From: Vespa crabro | Taxonomy: Eukaryota; Arthropoda; Insecta; Hymenoptera; Vespidae | Assembly (NCBI RefSeq): GCF_910589235.1 | Contig: NC_060955.1 | Span: 5,407,194-5,471,193, forward strand | Direction of reading: 5' to 3' | Length of the DNA: 64,000 nt | Shown: in pieces, positions 23,673-37,946 of the stretch | How positions within the stretch are numbered: the stretch's first letter is position 1 | How the letters are laid out: every line of letters starts with the position of its first letter | Made by a program: the position numbers and the translations under genes | Notes under the pieces: model-generated | Seen by the model: the letters and a program-made list of their open reading frames with translations, nothing else | What the model was told of the DNA's origin: nothing | Database searches by the model: none

Positions 23673-26285
23673 GTAAGTTAAATACATCAATTTATATTAT
23701 ATAAAATCTTATAAAGAAAAGAAGTTCAATTTTTATTTGATTCTTTCGTATGTACATTGCAGATTATTCGTTTGATATGTTTTACAATTTTTTTTCCTTT
23801 GATGACTATACATAAATTATTGATTAATTTTATTCGAAATATTACATCGTATTACGTATTATTAACGAATGATGTGTATAAGCGTAAACGTACATGCACT
23901 TATAAATGCACATAAGCACATATATGTTAAAACAAATGCAAAAAGACAAAATAAGAAGAACGGAAGGTGATGGAGATGAGAATAAGGGTTTGACCATTTC
24001 TCTCTCATAAGAATTTTATGTCCCGGCTTGCTCTAAGGTTTAATAATACATCTCTAGATCGTTAATCACTGTGGTGAAATATAATTTAATACCTCATCGA
24101 CCGAAAGCCGACCTCTAAAAATGACGAATGGCCGGAAAACACGCGGCAAACGCTCTCGTTCCGCCTGAAACTACTTCTTCCTCGTAGGTACGTGCAATAT
24201 AACGTTATATAGCTTATGTAACGTTAAATAATAAGGGTTAGGTATTCAAGTTTGACTTTTTCGTGGTAACTTCCCATTCAATTGTGATAATAATAAATGT
24301 ATTTTCTCTCACAATTACAAGATTGCTTAGATTCGTGTAAATTTGATAAGATCTTAGAAATAATTTTCTCACATTTACACGTTACTATATATTGATCTTC
24401 TCTGAGTTTCGTGTAGATGGATATCCAATTACATCAATAAAAGAGACTGATACGCTTACATAGATAGTGCTACATCGTCGTTTGTTCCAACAAAGTCTTC
24501 GTATTTCGAAGTTGAATATGATATGCGTCTAACCGCAAATAATTTCTTTCGGTGGTTGGTTTACTCAGTCGAGGTACTCGATCACATGGCTGATGACGAT
24601 CTATAGTATAGCAAATCTTATTTAACGGGTGATCCAGGTGTATATCTATCCATCAGTATGCGACGCTTTAGAACTTGATAAACGACCAGTACAATGATCT
24701 TGCGGCTGTGTAGTTTGACTGATATACGGTAATAGTATTGCGTTTATATCCTGACATCTTCATATCAATGTTAATAGGTTCGTGAGAGATAGCAAAGTTT
24801 GAATTAAAAAACCTAGTTAGGAATCGAATTGTTTCATGCGGGAAACGATCGTGTGCACAGAGGTGTGGTTCGTATCGTCGGTAAAGAGATGTCGGATCAT
24901 TGGATAATGATGGGATGTACCGTTCCATTCCGTTCGTTGCTCGTAATCCCATCCTCTCTGGCACAACAGTCATCATGTCGTCGTGGTACGGATCACTTAG
25001 GGATCATTAGCTTTATGGTGCTTCCGTATGGCCATTCGTGCGTGTGATTTCGATTGAATGTATTTCACGATGAATTTTGTGACCTTTGAAAATTTTTAAT
25101 TCCTTTTTTCTTTCTTTTTACTTGGTTTCTATAATGTCATTGTGTGACAATTGGGAAGTATTTAGATTACCAGAGAATAGACAATATATACTGATAATGT
25201 GTACTAATGTAATTTTAGTAAAGTTTGTACGTTACTATGGGGAAAGCGGAAATTTGCTTTAGAGAGAAATCACTAATCGTCAATCGAATGTCGAAGACCT
25301 TTGATTATATCTGCGGGCTTCTCAAGACCAGGATTAATTTGGATGCCACGCGATACCTTTGGATGCATATTATGAGCAAGCGGGTATTCAGCTTGTAACG
25401 TCATGCCGTGGATGAATATCTCGGATATAGTGTTACTGTGTATTTCGTTACCACTACACACCGGATGTGTTACGCCGAGCTCGAGAGTCGTATATACAGC
25501 GTATCAAGCGGTAACCGGTAGTCGGTGTGTACTACGATGTTTGTCTCTCTCTCCTCCCTCTCTCCTCCTTCTCTCTCTCTTGCGCGCGCGACATCGTGTA
25601 TTCTCCTCCCTTATGAAGGACGGCTTCGGCTTCCGGCCCTTCCATTCAGGAATATCATCTTACGCGTTTCCTCGTGATTCACCTAACTCTCGAAACAGGC
25701 TGTAATCAAAGGATTACCACGAAGTGTTCCTATGTGTGGCCTCTAACTTGAGTCTTGCTTTGGACTGGATGTGACTACTACCTGGAGCGTAAACGCTTAC
25801 GAACATACCAATTCCCTTAAAACTGTGTTCTTAACGCATCTATGTAACTCGTTTCACCATCTCTGATTTTATTGTGAGTTTAAAAAAGAGGATAGAAAAG
25901 TAGGAGCAGATAATTTTTATATGTTAAATATCTATTGTTTATTTCAACGAAAAAAGATTTTTGTAATATATTATGTACTATTTTCAAGTTGCCCCTTCAA
26001 GTTTTCCCTTCTAAACGTAAATATTATCGTGGGTACCTTTAACACAGACTAATTATTAATACAGACACTTTTTTGATATGCAGATACATTTTGGAAATTG
26101 TGATTTAACTCATCGAAAATGATTTATTCTGTAACTAATCACATTTAATCGCATTAATTTTAATCCGTTAATCCTTTGCGATAATCCTTTGCGTAAGAAT
26201 TATTCTGAATATACTTTAATAATCAAATATTTTCGAATGAAATGATATAACTTGAAATTAGTATCTATCACTCTGTATGTGTGTT

Positions 26286-26288
<3 letters not shown>

Positions 26289-26344
<56 letters not shown>
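26289..26344. repeat. AT microsatellite
   Basis: 56 bp of pure AT repeat. Confidence 0.97.
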
Positions 26345-26351
<7 letters not shown>

Positions 26352-27940
26352 CGTATCATAAGGTAGCTCATATACGCTATCTCGTTTACGTTGGCAAATT
26401 CTTAAATACGAAAGAGAAAGGAACCGAGAGTGAGAAAATGAGAGAGCGAAGGAGCAAATATTTGTCCAATTAGGGAAACAATAACGCTATTGATTGTCGG
26501 TCAGAGAGTATATGTAAAAGAAAAAAAGAAAGAGAGAGAGAGAGAGAAAGAGATGCGGGAAATGAATCAACGTCGTTAACCTAGGAATGCGCTCACGTGG
26601 TATTAAGATTTTCACTGACGACTTACAGAGCTTTTCTAATTATATCACGATAATGAGATACGCTTGTTACAAGGCATGCGATATAATTAGCTGCTACGTA
26701 AAAGAAAGTTTTATATTTATATTTTTTTTTGCGAAAAATGCAGAGTTTTAAATATGAAAAGAAGAGGAGAAAGAGAAGGAAAAGAAGGTAGGAGGATCGC
26801 AAGAAAAAGAAGTTGGCGTATATAAAATAGAGATTTCTTCTTCGATATATCGTTAAGCTTCTTCCCATTACTTCGAGGAATATAGACGTTTTGCGTCAAA
26901 TTCTTCCGTCGTCCATCGCTACGTGACTGACGTTTTAAGCTTTTCCCATGTAACATTATATGTGCCGATAGCGAAAATAGAACGGGATGGCATTACGGCG
27001 AACGGAACTCTCGTATCATTTTTCACATCGATATCTCGCGGATAGTTCGACGCGCCTGGCGACCACCTCAACTTTGAAAGGGCTCGAAGTAGGGCCTCTG
27101 AAAATTGCAAAGGCAATACCGGCCAACGCGCGTACGCGTGAAAACACATCCATCATTCCCTAATATTCTTTGGACTTTAGAAAAATATCGAAGGTTTAGA
27201 AATTTTCTGATGGCGCGAACGATCTCATTGGCAACGATGATTTTTATTCGTTGTAAATATTTTTCCTTTTCTTTTTTCTTGTTTTTAAAGCCTTAAAATT
27301 ACCTTTAAGAGTGCCCTTGGTTTTAAGAAACTTTGTGAACCTCTTGTTCATGATCCTCGGTCGAAAATATTTTTTTTTTGTCCTCATAAGAATGTCGATC
27401 GAGAAGAGCCCTTAATAAAAACTTTGTTACTTTCTTAATGAGTTTTAAGTTTTTTATAATTAATCATGCGAAACTTATATTCCATGATCGAGTCAATCCC
27501 TACTAGCGTAATTCATGAATTTAATAAAAACCATCCGTTATCATTAAAGAAAGGAGGGTACACATTGAAACGGTAATTAAATTCACCAGGTCTTGACATT
27601 AAATCTGGTTCATTTTTTTGTCTTCATCGTCATTGTTCGACATATGTACATTATAATGTAAAAAGGTGAATTTAAAAAGAAAAAGAATACTTTTTGCAAT
27701 GGGTGTATCATCCTATCGATTAACTTTTAACGAAGTTTTACTTTTTTAAAAGTTATCACGTTGGGGATATATAATATATAATAACAAAAAAAGAAAATAA
27801 AATAGTTTTTCGTTGGATGAACAACTTCGAGTTTAGTTAGATTCGTATAGTCGATAATGCTCACAAAGGATAATACGATGCAAGAGACGCGTGTGATTTG
27901 GCCTCTTTCACGCGTGCGCGTTTCTTTCTCTGTTTTTCTC

Positions 27941-28027
27941 TTTCCACTTCTCTTTTTCTCGGTCTCTCTCTTTCTCTCCCTCCCTCACTCACTCATTCTC
28001 TCTCTTTCTCTTTCTCTCATTCTCTCT
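27941..28027. repeat. CT-rich imperfect tract
   Basis: Imperfect CT/TTTC tract; the reading frames across it encode only Ser/Leu/Phe repeats and are not genes. Confidence 0.85.
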
Positions 28028-28766
28028 ACCTTTTTTCGTCTCATTGTCGTTGGTTGGAAAAGAATTGCGGGCCACGGGTCAACGAGGGTGGCACCATTTC
28101 TATTCATCCCGAAAAATAAAGGCGGATCCGATCGAGGATTCCAATGGCCATGAATATTTTATCTGCATAATATCCCGCGTCTCCACTCTGACCCTCCCAC
28201 TCTTTCTTCTTCTCTTTATTCCGTTAGTAGTATCGCATAGATGATCCGGCAAAAGTTCCCGCGAGATTCGAAACTCTTATTGTATTTGAGATATATAATG
28301 TGGACACATTCCTAGGGTTTTATTTTTCTCCTTTTCCACGAAAGTGAGATATCCTGATCTCGCTGTCTTTATTTATCCACAAGATTACAGAAAATAAGCT
28401 ATTCCCATATGTAATCATTTCGATATTGTACAATCATCTTCGAATATACAAATATTCTGGCTCAATTTGAGAAAGAGGAAAAAGCGTAAACTAAAGGTAA
28501 ATTGGCTTTCGCAGCGTGTCCAACTAAAAAAGTGAAATGAGTATGATTTTCTTTAGGAACGTCTTTCATTCATATTTGGCTCATCTCCAATGAAAATAAC
28601 AGGCATGTGTTATTGGCCGGGGGCATACACTACACGGTTTCCGTCCACAAAGCTCCCCTTGCAACGTGAGTCGATCCTTTCGGTTTCCACGCGCGTGCAG
28701 GATCGCACAAAAAACTCACGATAAGATGACACCGTACCATAAGATGGTGTATGAGTATATGTACAC

Positions 28767-28784
28767 GTACACGTGCACGTGTAC
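28767..28784. promoter_or_regulatory. 18-bp perfect palindrome with two abutting CACGTG E-boxes
   Basis: GTACACGTGCACGTGTAC, self-complementary, embedded in a longer alternating ACGT run. CACGTG is the canonical site of bHLH factors such as Myc/Max and Clock/Cycle; two copies abut at 28770-28781. It lies 80-600 bp upstream of a possible 5' UTR exon. Function is inferred from motif only. Confidence 0.35.
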
Positions 28785-28859
28785 ATGCACTCGATGAGTG
28801 TCTCGAGTGGGTTACATAGGGAGGGAGAGGGGAGAAAGAGAGAGCAGTAGCTCGCCGTA

Positions 28860-29341
28860 CTAATAGCGTGCCTCCTTTTGCACGCATAGTGCGTTAGAGT
28901 CCGTTAGACTGTTTTGTAACGCGTGCGGCCCCTACACGCTCGAACCCACGTCTTCTTTTTCGTGTCCTCTAATTCCTCTTTCTCCTCCTTCTCTTGCTTC
29001 TCCTTCCTCCTTACTACCACCTCTTTTTCCTCCTCTTCCTCCATCTTCTCATCTTCTTCTTGTTCTTCGCGATCTTCGCCACAGACGACGAAACGACATC
29101 CTCCTGACTCTTCGTCTTCGTCGTTTTGTCTTAGTTTATTGTTAGAGAGACGCGTAGATCCATCACGAACGACCGGCGGATCTTAGTACGACGTCCTCCT
29201 CCTGCCTTTGGTTTTCGATATACTTCTTCGGCGTTCCGAAACTTCTAAGAGTGTCTTCTCTATCAAGGGATCAGTGATTTTCACAGAGTTTCTATGTACA
29301 GTGATAAGAGCACGTGAGTCTTCTGTGAATTACGTGCGAAG
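28860..29341 (+). other. Possible 5' UTR exon of the Dpr-like gene
   Basis: A pyrimidine-rich then CpG-rich, ORF-poor stretch ending at a donor (GCGAAG followed by GTAATT at 29342). Its features resemble an insect neuronal-gene leader, and it precedes the putative signal-peptide exon by 5.3 kb. No transcript evidence is available. Confidence 0.25.
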
Positions 29342-32300
29342 GTAATTAAGTAGGAGAAAGTTGTTCAGCGCTTGAGGGATATCTTAATTTGAGTTGTGAT
29401 CGAAGGAATGCCAAGCTCTACGTAAGATGTTCGCGCGTGCCGCGTCTAAAAATAGAAAGAATAAAAGAAGCAAGGAACGAACGAATGAAGGAAAAGAAAG
29501 ACAATCGTATTGATCTTTCGAAAGGGCTTTTGGAACGACATATACGATGGATTGATTAGAGGCTACCGACCGCTTTCAATTTCGTTCGATAACTTTTTGC
29601 CATTGCGTTTTTATTGTACCTTTGACAAATTTTATTTTATGAAATCAACGATAAGAAAGTTAGAGGTGAACGTTGAGAAATCGATCGAAGTGTGCAAATA
29701 TGCAACTCGCTTGTATACAACGATTAAGCCGTTACATGTTAACACTTTGAGGTTCTTCAACAGTGTCACTGTCGACGACATAACCGTTTTGCCGAAGGTT
29801 ATTGTTAGAGAGAGGCCGCGTGGACGAATTTGTAGACGAGCTTTGCGAATTTATTAGCTCTGAGCGCGTTGCGTTGCTCCTGGCAACCTCACGCGTGCTT
29901 TTCCACGGAGGTGTTTCTCTTCGATCATTTATTTATTCATTCTCCTTTTGTTAGATGTTTAAAATATTCTCTCGACGTTGTTTTAAGCAGTCTCTTATTA
30001 TATTGAAGATTTAAAAGAGAATGAATATTTCGCCATTGATTAATGAAATAATAAAGTACTCGAAGTTTCATTAAATAACATCGGAGTTTATATACGTGCC
30101 ATAATTTAAAAGGTACTTTTGAGGTGGAATAGAAATTTTGTTCATCCGCCACGGGATCGTCGAAAACGTGCCAAATTTCGAAGTCCCACGCGAGTAAAAT
30201 TGAAAATCAGGGCTCGGCGAGGGTAAGAGCAACGTTGGGATTTTCTCTGTTATCGCACGAAAGGGCCATTTCGTTTCTCGTCGGATGACGAGAAAGAAGG
30301 TAGGAGGGAGAAAAAGTGGCCTAGTGCCGACCGATATAGGCCAGTTGTATCGAATGCTCGAGAGAGAAAGAGAGAAGGATGGAAAGAGAAGAAGAGACGG
30401 AGAATAAAAAACGAGAAATTAGGATTTCGAGGATGGGGGAGGAATTGGGAAACACGAAAAACCAATCGCAGGGGTACTCTAGAGAGACTCTCAGGGAATA
30501 GTGGAGAGAAAGAGAAAAGGATAGAGAGAGTGGAAACCGGAAGAACGAATAGCAGGACGACGGGGTACAGGGAATGGTTGGAAGAGAGTGGCAACGAGGT
30601 GGAAAATGGGTGGCACGATGCAACAGTCGTCCTTTGAACAAATACGTTTGTGTCGAAGCGTATTCGCTGGAAAACGGTTATGCAAAAGATCGGACTAGGA
30701 CGAGAAGCATGGGTTGGCGTTGGAAAAGAGAGCAACGAAATTCGTACGCCCGAATTACGTGTGCCCAATGTGTAAATGGTATTCCATCGATATCCAAATA
30801 GTTCTTTTTCTTTCTGTTTTTTCTCTTTCTTTTTCCTCAATTATATTTTTCCTCTATTTCGACTCCCTTCGAATCTGTTTTCTCGGAGAAGTTTCATTGT
30901 TCTGTGGAACTTTATTTTATCAAAATTATACGGAAAAAATTATTAAGGAAATTCTAGACGATCTTGATTAAGGTAGAAGAAAATTGCTTTGCTCATTTTT
31001 CTTCCTAACTAGCTTCTTTTTCTACAAATATTTAAATATATAAACCAGATAAGATACTCAGTAGATTAGTTTTAAACCTCAAATGTTCACATTTGTTTTG
31101 AGACACTATGTTGTAGAATATACAGGAAGAAAATGTCGTACAAAAAGAACGGAGTACCTTATGTTGTCGTAACAGAGAATGAAGTGAGTCGTGCTTGCAT
31201 CGCGATATCATGTCATCCATCGTGCTTACTGTTTCTCTTCGCGTGCATTCGCAATTTTATATCGTTGAATGTTGTGCGCGCGCACTGAAAGAAAATCTAC
31301 TAGGCGATAAATCAATTTCACGTCGAGACTGCAAGTTATGACGTAATAAGTAGCAAGGTGCATACCGACAGGAAGAGAGAAAAAGAGAAGAAAAGAGAGG
31401 GAGAGAGAAAGAGAGAGAGAGGGAGGGAGAGAGAAATGGAGAGAAGGAACGTAAGCCGTAGTCCATTGGCCGAGTGCTTTCGCATTTCTGAAGTAGAAAG
31501 CAACAATAAATTGCATAAACGACATAGCAAGCTTTATGGCTTTGTGCTGTTTTCGAAATTGCAAACGGTCGTCACGGAACTTTTCCCTTTCACTAACGGT
31601 GTCACGTTTAAATTGATCGACGCTTTAACTTCCCACTCTCGTTCACCATTTTGCACGTTGTATTTGTGATCGACGCTCAAAAAAAAACAAAAAACTATAA
31701 TTTTTTTAACGTTTTTCATTTTAGTTTCTTTCGTTCGTCGACGAAGTAAGAATATTTAAGAAATTTGTCGAGCGTGGAATCTGAATGAAAAAATATTGAA
31801 ACGGCGAGGAAGATTATGCTCGATTAAACGTAATCAGTTTCTTCTTGCCTGGTCGCAGGTGCATTTCGAGAAGAAAGAAGGAAATCGAAAAGAATCAAAA
31901 AAAAAAGGAATGTCGTACATTCATGAAATGAACTAGAATCGAGAAATGGAAAAAGGACAAAGAGATAGCCGTATTCTCTTGAAAATTGGTTCACCGATTA
32001 AGGGTTCGACGAAATCCATAAAGCAAACTGACGACATCTTTCTAGATATCTAAGAGACTGTGGATGTACGCAATTTCAAAACCGTTCTAGCTTGAGTTAT
32101 TCTCCTCGTTCTCGTGCCAGTACTTAAGCTTCTCGTCGCACCATTTTCGTTTCTATTCTTCGCTCTCTTTCATCTCCAAAACCTTAATTAACTTTGGTGA
32201 TTATGTATATCCTAGGACAGAAGGGCTTTGCTGGTTTCGTTGCGGGTGCTTCTGTTTTTGCCAGTACCGGTGCTACTGCGTTGAGCGAAAAAAAGTAAAG

Positions 32301-32343
32301 AGAGTGTGGGAGGTGACTAGAGGATCCAAGAGAGAAAGAGAAA

Positions 32344-32347
<4 letters not shown>

Positions 32348-32407
<60 letters not shown>
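32348..32407. repeat. GA microsatellite
   Basis: 60 bp of pure GA. Weaker GA-rich tracts lie at 26531-26552 and 31376-31442. Confidence 0.97.
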
Positions 32408-32411
<4 letters not shown>

Positions 32412-33750
32412 GTTAAGACTTGCATCGTGTGCACTCGTCGCAGCTCCGTTCGTACACTTTCGTTATAAATAGCTTGCGAGCGAGGAACTACAAGAAATTT
32501 GACAGTTTGTGACGGTCCCTGGCACAGAAACGCGATACTATGTTTGTCCAAAGACGTTCGTATAATGTTTTCGTTTGGACAACATTAAAATCAAAATATT
32601 TCTTCGATTCAATTGGGGTTCGTCAAGAAGATATAGATTAATTTTACATATTGTTACGATCTTTATTTTCCCTTACGATCTTGCAAATAACCGACGCGTT
32701 AACTAAAGAACGTGCACCTGTGCGTTTGGATTTTAATTCGCTTCGAAACATCTCCTTATTCCAAAACAAGATAACCGACGTTCACGCATACCAACAGCTT
32801 CTAGAGATTTATGTATCTACTTGGAACGACTTTCACACTGTTAGACGGTAGGCACGCATGTTTCAACCCTCTGCTCTTCTACCCTTAACGGAACCCTTGA
32901 AAATGGCACTTCAGTGGCACACGAGGCAACCCCTCATCGTCTTTCTCTCGCTCCGTAGCTTAACAAGGGGATTAATTAATAATACCTTTCGGGGATAATT
33001 TGCGAGTCTCGTCTCGCATCAACGTTGTCATTGTTTCCGGTTGATGTCTCCTTCTCTCTTCTTCCTTCTCTTTAGTTTCCACCGACTCGACTCTTTACGC
33101 GACGCGTCAAAAAATCAAGCAAATGTCACTTTTTACAAACACAAATTCATGCCTCTTCGAAAAGCCCGGGTCTGAGGAAAAAGATGAAAGGAAAGCACCG
33201 TTAAACGGTGCCACTTTACAACGGAGAGTTACGCGTTTAAGGGCTTTAATTTGTGGCCCGAGACTTTTATACCTTGAATTCGAATCGTTGAAAAAGAAAG
33301 CTAGATATAGATAAAGAAAGAAAGAAAGAGAGAAAGAGAAAGAGAGCTTTTTTCGTTAGTTTTTTTTTTCGAACCACGCTAATTGGAATTAACCTTCGTG
33401 ATTCTTTTTCCCTTCGCCTCAACGATACTTCGAGGAACTTTTCTTTGAAAAGCCGGCAAAAATTCGAAGAACTCTTTCGAGGTTCGATATTCGTATGATT
33501 CGTTTTTCTTTAAAAATCGTCCTTCTCCAATGGCCTCGAATCGATCTCGGCGATCGATAATTCAACGCATAGCGTGTTAGGTATTTCTTTTATCCACTGA
33601 ATGTAGGTAAGCGAAGGAAGCGCGGTATGTCAGTGAAAAGACCATCCTTTACGACGGCAATCGCGCGCGAAATGGATTCTATCGTATCACGACGAACATT
33701 CTACACGTTCAATTTAACGTTGTGCTCTCGAAGAAATATATACCAGAATA

Positions 33751-33818
33751 GATAGATAGATAGATAGATAGATAAGAGAGAGAGGGAGAGAGAGAAAGAA
33801 AGAGAGAAAGAAAGAGAG

Positions 33819-33897
<79 letters not shown>
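33751..33897. repeat. GATA then GA compound microsatellite
   Basis: Six GATA units (33751-33774) followed by about 120 bp of GA with GAAA interruptions. Confidence 0.97.
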
Positions 33898-33903
<6 letters not shown>

Positions 33904-34689
33904 ATAATTTTCCATGGCTTTTCATTCGACACATCGTTATACTGGCAAAGCGAATAAAAGAATCGATAGCTATTCGAAATTCCTTCGAGCGCTGAGAAAT
34001 TAGTTGGTAATTAGTGAATTGCGATTAGATTTTTCGATTAAAACGAGTAATCGAACGATTGTCCAAAATTACGTATTTACAGTGAACCGTAACGCAGTCG
34101 ACAGGATTATTTTGGAGAATGGAACGAAAATCGAAAATAGATTGGAGTATCTTCGTCGAGACGAAAACAATGGGGATATTCACGGTGACAATATTATTGT
34201 ATCTAATTCGTGTACTGTAGTGTGTTTTTGTACGATCGGAAACATTGAGAGAACACCCAGGATTGTTTACAAGACAAGATTGTTTACCTATAAAAGCTTT
34301 GTAGTAGCTTTGTTGCTGGGTTACAAGGACTGTTCCGTTCAGACTTTCTACGAACGCGCACGAAGATACATATCCATGGAGATTCAACGACGATGCTTTT
34401 GAAATACGCATAAAGTTAAAAATGTTAACAAGTTTTGCGATGGATCGAAAGAACGAGGAAAAGGGAAGACGAAATTACGTTCACGAATGTAGCGTCTTCG
34501 AAGCACGTGCTTCGATGTTATTACACAATTTCGCGTTTCTCGTGCGAGGATAGAAGAGGAGAAGAAAAAGAAGGGGTAGAAGGTATTACCGTGGGACATT
34601 ATCGAAGTTCCTTTTAAACGAGTCGTGTGCGTAAACGTGCGTGCGTGTATGTACAAGGCTGGAACGAAAAGTATGCGGCACCGTGCAAG

Positions 34690-34825
34690 ATGAAGGGGCC
34701 AAGAATCAGTGGCCTACCGAGTGAGAAAAAGTTGGACTCTTGCCAAAAGGCACGTCAGGAGTGTTGGCGAGTGTTGCTTACGTACTTGAGCTTCTGTGCG
34801 TTGCTGCCCGGCACCATTCTTTCAG
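34690..34825 (+). CDS. Putative signal-peptide exon of the Dpr-like gene
   Basis: ATG at 34690 opens 45 codons plus one base. A charged stretch is followed by a hydrophobic core LLTYLSFCALLPGTILS, typical of a signal sequence, and then a donor (TCAG followed by GTTGGT at 34826). The one leftover G joins in phase to the Ig exon at 43568 (which needs one incoming base) to give Ser-Glu-Pro-Ala. Dpr proteins are secreted or surface proteins that start with a signal peptide exon separated by a long intron from the Ig exon, so this pairing is plausible. The donor is not strong, and the upstream part of the open frame has no ATG. A different first exon remains possible. Confidence 0.5.
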
Positions 34826-36870
34826 GTTGGTACGCGAATTTTCCTTTTTTATTCTCTTTTTTTTTCTTTTTTTTTTTTTTTTTTCTTTCTTTTTCCTTTT
34901 CTTCCTTAGTCTTCATTTACTCTTTAATACGAAGGTTCAGAGTTTTCGACCAAACGTCTATGAATCGTCGAAAATATTCTTGCCGCGTGTGTATTCACGC
35001 TTACGTCCTATTTTCCACGTAGAAATACGTGTTCCCATCTCAGATATACAAAATAGAGATAAATTAAACGTATGAACGAGAGTTTAAAAGCAGCGCACTG
35101 GCCCGTAACGCAAATTACGAGTGTTATTAACAATTACCGTGTAATTGTCTGGATTTGTAAAGAGAAATTAAATGCACATCCGTAGAGAGCTCGTGGACTT
35201 CTCTTTCGCTTTTCGACTTCTATATTGCATTAGCTATGAGGCGTACAAACGTCGTTCCTTTTACGAATCTTCGTGTCACGACTTTGGTCCTTGTACTATC
35301 TGCTTCGTTAAAAGCCACAAGATCGATATTACTTTTTTTTTTTTCTATTTTTAAAATATTACGCGTAACCGATATCTTCCTACGCACACGTTTCTTGCTA
35401 AGAACGTAAAGATTTCAAGGAACTAAAGCGAATGTAAAATACGTTGATGAGAATAAAAACCTTGAAGAATGTCGGCCGAATGTTAAGAATGGGGACCGAT
35501 CGATACACCGTTTTATTTCTGAATGTATTTATTTTCGAAACAGACCACGTGTAGGTATATAAAGTTAAATATCAGTGACCACGACACCTACACGGCTTTC
35601 TTTGTCGCTGTGTTTTTTCGAGGAACCCTCGCTCTTTATGGTACGCACGTGGTGCCATAAAGTTCACATATGCGTCCTTACATATTCCGTGTAGTTTCGA
35701 ATGTATCAAAATGTACGAATGTTCCAGTTAAATCTGTGCCGATGAAAAAATTATCTGACATCTCAGTACAACTTTTTATTTCGCGTTCTCACTTTCTACG
35801 ACGGGCGCGATTCCTTTTTACGAATATAATAATGATTTCAAAATAGTATGATTTTTACAATTAAATTAGCGTTTTAGTTTAATCGATAATGAAAATATAT
35901 GACAGAGTATCATTCGATTATTATTTCCGGTTGAGTATCACTTTACGTACTTTCGAAAATACGATTGTGTTTTAATTGGTTTCTTGAACCGAGAGCAGCG
36001 GTTGTATCGGTCTGCGAACTAAACATCTGTTTCTAGCGGTGTAAATGTTTACGATTCGATCGCGTTTGCTCGTGGCCAACGTGCTGTTGTATGAGGTCAG
36101 CATTTATTAAAGATTGAGAACGCTTTCGTAACTCTTCGGTATTCCCTTTTTTGTTTCCTTATTGAAATGTTATCATTAGATTCATTTAAAAGCGGACTAG
36201 TTATCTGTGTAATCGCGATCCGCGGATTAAAAGAGAAATATAAACGATTATAACTCTACTTGGCACGAACTCCCGAGCATTCCATTCAAACGAATAATCG
36301 TATCTAAGTGGTCGAAGGAGATCCGACGCAAAACACGTTCTGCATTTAGAGACGGCCTACGAGATAAAGTACGAAGAACAGACGTGCTGTATATATGGTG
36401 GTGTATTTGAAACTTCGGCCCTGCTTGTAGACTTATTCGTCCGGACAAAAGCAGTGTTAAACGGAGCGTGTTTGGACGAAGTCTTAAGATTTATTAGCAT
36501 ATACAGATCAAACGTATGGTTCGAACCTAAATCCGAGAGCTCTTTTATTTTATATTCTTTTATGTAAAGCTTCCTTTAATATGATCAATTGCATTTGAAA
36601 AAAAGGTGCTTCTTATTGTTAATTAATTATATTAACGATTGTACTCGCAAAGTTTCTCTGAATATTTTTATTAATGGGATATATGTATGAATCAGAAGAA
36701 AATACTTCAAAGTCATTTTAGGATACAGTAACGTCGTCTTTGTCGTCACCATTATAATTCCCTGCCAAGAGACAATGCTCAAATCCTAAACGGTCCGACC
36801 GAAAACAAAACGGGAACGTTGCTTGTCTTCCGGAAACGCATCACGCGGTCTCTGGCGAGAAGAGGAACGA

Positions 36871-37019
<149 letters not shown>

Positions 37020-37909
37020 GACTGCCCTAGGTGCCGGCAGTTATTTACTCTTAGGACAATTTAGTGTAATTAATTAACCGGAGTTGCTAGGGTAAGCTAA
37101 TTTATACTCATAGAATGATTCACTACCTTTCTCGAGCGTTCCTGAACAGCTCTTCCTCTTCTGTTTCATATGTCACCTTTGATAATCTGATTTTACTAGA
37201 TTTGAATTAGTAAAATCTCGATTTTTCATTTAACGATATTAGAAAACAAATCTTTTCAAAAATGATTCGTTGGAATTATTACGATTCATTTTATACGTCG
37301 CATTGACTTGAAACAGATGTCACTTTTTGTTTTAAAATCTGGTATTTAACAATTTTCGAACTATTAAGTAATGGCAAATTCCATGAACACTTATTTAGAT
37401 GTTCCTTGCTTTCCTACTTGCTCGACAAGAAACGTTTCATGGTAAATCAGAACTTCGTCGTGTACATAAATTTACTTACGCATATGCACGCACACATATT
37501 ATACATCTAACGTTTGTGTACATACATAGTTCGGACGAAGTACAGACGATAGTTACAATGCATTCGCCGAACTTCTGACGTCGTCAACGACTCGATAGAA
37601 TTTCATGCCATCGTGGTAGACGACTTTGATTTCGTGAATTTGTGTAAATTTAAGGTATATGAATTCCTTACTAATTCGGAAATAATCATCTGAATTTCAA
37701 ATTTTCCTTTGAATTTACTTCGTTGTTAATACGAATAATTCTTTGATTTAATGATATTTGTGACGCACACGAACATACAAGAGTGTTTAGCTCCCTTTCG
37801 TCGAGAACATTTAGAACATTTTCTCACATTAAGAACTCCGTTGATAAATGGCTACTTTTTTCTCTCGACACGCGATGACAGATTCGTGTATCTGTTTTTC
37901 CAGATATGT

Positions 37910-37914
37910 TTCTC

Positions 37915-37946
<32 letters not shown>

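Larger units (their letters stand above)
23673..34689. other. Gene-poor region left of the Dpr-like gene
   Basis: About 11 kb without a recognisable coding exon. Composition shifts from AT-rich to more mixed and CpG-rich near 24 kb. It contains AT and GA/CT tracts, a double E-box palindrome at 28767, and a pyrimidine-rich then CpG-rich stretch near 28.9-29.3 kb that could be a 5' UTR. Open frames over 24.6-25.7 kb and 34.0-34.4 kb occur on both strands and match no family I know. Probably upstream region and/or 5' introns of the Dpr-like gene. Confidence 0.4.

Noticed and set aside
30250..30840. 196-aa minus-strand ORF rich in Phe/Ser/Leu/Pro
   Set aside because: Low-complexity translation of purine-rich plus-strand sequence; neighbouring frames give equally long repeats.
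34004..34411. Overlapping 132-aa plus and 128-aa minus ORFs
   Set aside because: Both strands are open over the same interval, with no recognisable motif or splice context; a chance result in moderately GC-rich DNA upstream of the signal exon.
35545..35600. Inverted repeat CGTGTAGGT / ACCTACACG with a TATATAAAG between
   Set aside because: Only 9 bp of stem around a loop of about 35 nt, and the TATA-like motif is too close to the nearest initiator-like TCAGT for a normal promoter.
36510..36530. GGTTCGAACCT, similar to a tRNA B box
   Set aside because: No matching A box, acceptor stem or anticodon arm could be built around it.
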